NCBI GenBank assembly: GCA_025936955.1
Contig: JAICSL010000076.1
Coordinates: 1 to 7,356 of the forward strand
Source of the DNA: Nitrososphaeraceae archaeon
GTDB lineage: Archaea > Thermoproteota > Nitrososphaeria > Nitrososphaerales > Nitrososphaeraceae
Direction of reading: 5' to 3'
DNA length: 7,356 bases
The notes under the pieces: generated by a model
Told to the model about the DNA's origin: nothing
The model's input: the letters and a program-made list of their open reading frames with translations, nothing else
The model's database searches: none
Translations under genes and position numbers: made by a program
Part shown: positions 5,411 through 7,356 of the stretch, piece after piece
Layout of the letters: each line of letters begins with the position of its first letter
Numbering within the stretch: the stretch's first letter is position 1

Positions 5411-5845
5411 TTAAATTCTCTTATCATCATCATATTCCATCTGTTCTCTCGCTTTCTTAAACATCTCTTCTGCTGTTACAAATGGTGACTTTTTTCCTTT
5501 CTTGTCTCTTCCTTCTTTATCTCTGTCATCACTATTACCATTACCGTTATCCCGTTCAATAATATCTAGAATTGCATCTTTTAACTTCTTTTTATCTTTG
5601 GTACTGTAATGACCTTCAAATCTTGTATAGTCTCCCAGTTCTGGAAGACCTTTTGGATAAATCTGAAAAATGGTTCCTAAATACTCTACCTTTAACCGTC
5701 CATATGCAGGAGACCAACTTAATACTGTAGGACTTGTATTACTTGTAGGGATATCCTTGTTATAGTCAAACTGGGTGATATACCATTCAGCAATACGTGG
5801 AACAACATTCAACCTATTTTTTGCTTCTGATTGCAGTACATTCAA
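5411..5845 (-). CDS. C-terminal part of split winged-helix protein
   Basis: This piece is the in-frame continuation of the gene at 5849-6784: after its TAG the frame reads A-L-N-V-L-Q without interruption. The listed start, TTG at 5845, is therefore probably not a true start; no promoter is visible in front of it. The 144 residues include a conserved-looking globular part (RLNVVPRIAEWYITQFDYNK, then RLKVEYLGTIFQIYPKGLP and YTRFEGHYSTKDKKKLKDAI), a charged, low-complexity linker rich in Asp, Lys, Gly and Asn, and a short helical end (AEEMFKKAREQMEYDDDKRI). The role of this domain is unknown. It ends 12 bases before the MITE-like element. Confidence 0.65.
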   Translation of the reverse strand: MNVLQSEAKNRLNVVPRIAEWYITQFDYNKDIPTSNTSPTVLSWSPAYGRLKVEYLGTIFQIYPKGLPELGDYTRFEGHYSTKDKKKLKDAILDIIERDNGNGNSDDRDKEGRDKKGKKSPFVTAEEMFKKAREQMEYDDDKRI

Positions 5846-5848
5846 AGC

Positions 5849-6784
5849 CTAGCCACAAGAGCCAATGAACTCCATCAAGCCTGATGGCGTATGAAGCTGG
5901 AAGGGGTCTCGAGTGCATTGAAAAGAGATACTAGTTGTTTTAGTAGGTGAAACAGTAATACTGCATTTACGGTTTAATTCTAGATTGAACGTCATTACCT
6001 TTTGTTTATTGCGTGGACTTGGGATGTACCATCCTAACGATTCATAGTCATCATCATAGCAAAGATTTGTTTCTAGGTGTATGTTATGATATGTGTATTT
6101 TCTATTTGAGAGAAGTTGAAGTAACTGAAGAGTAATATCCATATCAGTTGCAGCAACTGCAGCAGCTATATCTTTATACTCGTCTTTATTCTTTCTCTTG
6201 ACTTTCTCATCTAGGGTATACTTGTAATTTGATAAGTAGTATTGTTTATGTTTACCATTTCTAGTATTTCCGGGTATAAGCAATCCATTTCTTCTAGCAT
6301 CTTGTAATTGTTTTTCTGCATTATGTTTTCCCAGTCCTATCTTTTCTAGATCTCTTACTGTTATGCCCACACCTTCTCGTATATGAAGTGATGCAGTAAG
6401 CAGTAGAATTTCTCTTGCTTGCGGTGGAAGTTTTTCCATTTTAAGTCTACGTAGATGTCTAGCCTCTAAATCTCTGACCACTATTTCTGGGTCATCAGTA
6501 GTTTCGATTACATTAGAATTATCAGAACTATCTATGTTGTATTCGTCTACTATATTATTATGCAGGTGAGTTTTAGAAATGGTAACCCCCTTGACCTTTT
6601 CTGCTACATTTTTTACTCTATCTTTTGATATTTCACTAGACTCTGTAGTTGCTTCGTTGGCTTGTTCTTCTTTTAATGGTTTTAATGCTTTATTTATGTG
6701 GGATGATGATTCAAACTTCTCGTTATATCGATTATTTTCATTTTCGTCATCAGTAAAATTTGTATCGGAAGAAATAATATTCAA
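5849..6784 (-). CDS. Winged-helix DNA-binding protein, N-terminal part of split gene
   Basis: Probable DNA-binding regulator. Residues 1-100 are acidic, Ser/Asn/Glu-rich and probably disordered. About 119-192 look like a winged helix: PPQAREILLLTASLHIREG, then VRDLEKIGLGKHNAEKQLQDA (recognition helix region), then RNGLLIPGNTRNGKHKQYYL as the wing. About 200-311 form a second region (LQLLQLLSNRKYTYHNIHLE, then SITVSPTKTTSISFQ, then FQLHTPSGLMEFIGSCG) that continues past the stop. TAG at 5849-5851 interrupts the gene, and the next 144 codons in the same frame complete it to about 457 residues. I recall thaumarchaeal homologues that continue straight through this point, in some as CGQ, which would make the change CAG to TAG. 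The start TTG at 6784 is the first start codon after an in-frame TAA (6788-6790). A TATATA box sits 21-26 nt upstream. Confidence 0.65.
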   Translation of the reverse strand: MNIISSDTNFTDDENENNRYNEKFESSSHINKALKPLKEEQANEATTESSEISKDRVKNVAEKVKGVTISKTHLHNNIVDEYNIDSSDNSNVIETTDDPEIVVRDLEARHLRRLKMEKLPPQAREILLLTASLHIREGVGITVRDLEKIGLGKHNAEKQLQDARRNGLLIPGNTRNGKHKQYYLSNYKYTLDEKVKRKNKDEYKDIAAAVAATDMDITLQLLQLLSNRKYTYHNIHLETNLCYDDDYESLGWYIPSPRNKQKVMTFNLELNRKCSITVSPTKTTSISFQCTRDPFQLHTPSGLMEFIGSCG

Positions 6785-6804
6785 ATTTTAATTATCCTTC
6801 TACG

Positions 6805-6810
6805 TATATA
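6805..6810 (-). promoter_or_regulatory. TATA box of the winged-helix gene
   Basis: Read on the minus strand, TATATA lies 21-26 nt upstream of the TTG at 6784. This predicts initiation almost at the start codon and so supports that start. Confidence 0.4.
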
Positions 6811-6845
6811 GTAGCAGCAAAGATTCTGCTACATCTTGGTGCTAC
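6811..6845. promoter_or_regulatory. Repeated GTAGCA/TGCTAC sites upstream of winged-helix gene
   Basis: GTAGCAG (6811-6817) and CTGCTAC (6826-6832) are perfect inverted repeats around eight bases. A further TGCTAC follows at 6840-6845, 13 bp from the previous one. The cluster abuts the TATA box on its upstream side, where an activator or autoregulator would bind. The link to the winged-helix protein is inference. Confidence 0.35.
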
Positions 6846-6886
6846 CATAAATTAGAAAAAGATTATGAAGTTTAGTCTTCCTTTCT

Positions 6887-6906
6887 TTATCAATTGAGAT
6901 TGATAA
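6887..6906. repeat. 8-bp hairpin between IS end and winged-helix promoter
   Basis: TTATCAAT (6887-6894) pairs with ATTGATAA (6899-6906) around TGAG. No T-run follows on either strand, so a terminator role is unproven. Confidence 0.4.
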
Positions 6907-6930
6907 TATAGTCTAGATTAAATAAATAGG

Positions 6931-7356
6931 TTGCAATTGCTCTGTTGCACGATTATTAAAATCCATGATTTTACTATCTCTTTTGCCTAAACAGATATCA
7001 ACTTATTATATAGTGACGCTTTCAACATCATTCTTTTACCATATTCTTAAATTTAATAGAATAAACATATTCTCTATCAAACCTTCGCTTTAAACAAGAG
7101 AAAACAGTTTCAACAATCCATCTTTGTCCATAGCTTACCATGCTGTCTTTCCACTTTTGTAAATCATTTTTCTGAGCTAAAACTGATAGATTTCTAAGGA
7201 TGTTTTTTCCTTTTCTCCATCTAACTCTGGCATTCTTTCTTACTTTGATACAAGGTTGTATTCCATTGTCTCCTAAATATCTAAAAATATCATTATTGTC
7301 ATAGGCTCCGTCAGCAAATAGTTTGCCTATCGTTGCTGCGAGTAGCATGTTATCGG
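6931..7356 (-). mobile_element. IS5/IS4-superfamily insertion sequence, partial (enters from right edge)
   Basis: The element's transposase end is in the window and its other end lies beyond 7356. The terminus is placed at about 6931-6957, where TTGCTCTGTTGCACGAT (6938-6954) resembles the terminal repeats at 4091, 5267 and 5379-5395. The ancestral transposase stop at 6987-6989 is about 30 nt from it, a normal spacing for this superfamily. A TAAAATC-CAT-GATTTTA hairpin (6957-6973) lies between them. The exact boundary is uncertain because the target-site duplication cannot be checked from one end. Confidence 0.6.
7028..7354 (-). CDS. DDE transposase, IS5/IS4 type, 5'-partial and frameshifted at the end
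   Basis: This is the C-terminal half of a transposase; the frame is open to the right edge of the window. Counting from the Met at 7348, ADGAYD at residues 12-17 holds the second catalytic Asp (D13). The Y-(2)-R-(3)-E-(6)-K signature of the IS4/IS5 families is exact: Y73, R76, E80, K87, in the stretch YGQRWIVETVFSCLK. The usual end (EYVYSIKFKNMVKE) then meets a premature TGA at 7028-7030. Moving one base gives KEMMLKASLYNKLISV to a TAG at 6987-6989, the expected C-terminus. The sequence GAATGATG thus probably lost one A from GAAATGATG. The loss removes about 12 residues beyond the catalytic core, so activity is uncertain. The first Asp of the DDE triad lies outside the window. Confidence 0.8.
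   Translation of the reverse strand, partial: DNMLLAATIGKLFADGAYDNNDIFRYLGDNGIQPCIKVRKNARVRWRKGKNILRNLSVLAQKNDLQKWKDSMVSYGQRWIVETVFSCLKRRFDREYVYSIKFKNMVKE

Noticed and set aside
5849..5851. Pyrrolysine-type recoding of TAG as the normal state
   Set aside because: Nothing in the window points to this machinery, and the other broken genes use TGA and TAA, so simple nonsense mutation is more likely.
6579..6791. 70-residue plus-strand frame
   Set aside because: Antisense of the Ser/Asn/Glu-rich N-terminus of the winged-helix gene, which produces an open Ser/Phe-rich shadow.

Overview
The window is AT-rich archaeal DNA and looks like an accessory, decaying stretch of a Thaumarchaeota (Nitrososphaeria) genome, probably a soil ammonia oxidiser of the Nitrososphaera/Nitrosocosmicus type. 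This placement is inference. It rests on a YVTN beta-propeller surface protein with the architecture common in that group, archaeal TATA boxes about 25-30 nt upstream of starts with very short or absent leaders, very small secreted cysteine peptides, and an IS5/IS4-type DDE transposase. No rRNA, tRNA or CRISPR array is visible.

Layout. Positions 1-395 carry no convincing gene, only a palindrome at 282-303. A 48-residue secreted peptide gene (396-542, +) has its own TATA box and T-rich terminator. It is followed by a decayed paralogue (657-759 and beyond) and a small hypothetical gene (947-1210, +). Positions 1211-2060 hold no intact gene, but a second copy of the palindrome lies at 1474-1495. 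Next comes a large membrane-anchored YVTN beta-propeller gene (about 2102-3892, +). It is broken in at least three places: a one-base loss near the start, a frame change at about 3453, and a TGA at 3503. Its C-terminal membrane segment and helical tail are intact in the other frame. Positions 3893-5400 hold hairpins, a possible broken ORF (4295-4522, +), two small minus-strand genes (4547-4765 and a cysteine-rich secreted protein at 4820-5068), and copies of a short inverted repeat.

The right third is on the minus strand. A winged-helix gene starts at 6784 and is split by an in-frame TAG at 5849-5851, with the rest of the protein continuing in the same frame to 5411. At the right edge an insertion sequence enters the window (about 6931-7356+). 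Its transposase has the Y-R-E-K signature but is frameshifted close to its end. The IS terminal sequence resembles the inverted repeats at 4091, 5267 and 5379-5395. The last two bound a 135-bp MITE-like element sitting just downstream of the winged-helix gene.

The main message is concentrated gene decay next to mobile elements. At least four genes are broken by small changes: the peptide paralogue, the YVTN gene, the winged-helix gene and the transposase. Three inferred nonsense changes (CAA to TAA, TGG to TGA, probably CAG to TAG) are all C:G to T:A transitions. Assembly or read error is an alternative for the single-base indels. I see no defence system or biosynthetic operon. The more novel material is the group of tiny secreted peptides, the wobble-preserving palindrome pair and the IS-derived repeat family.
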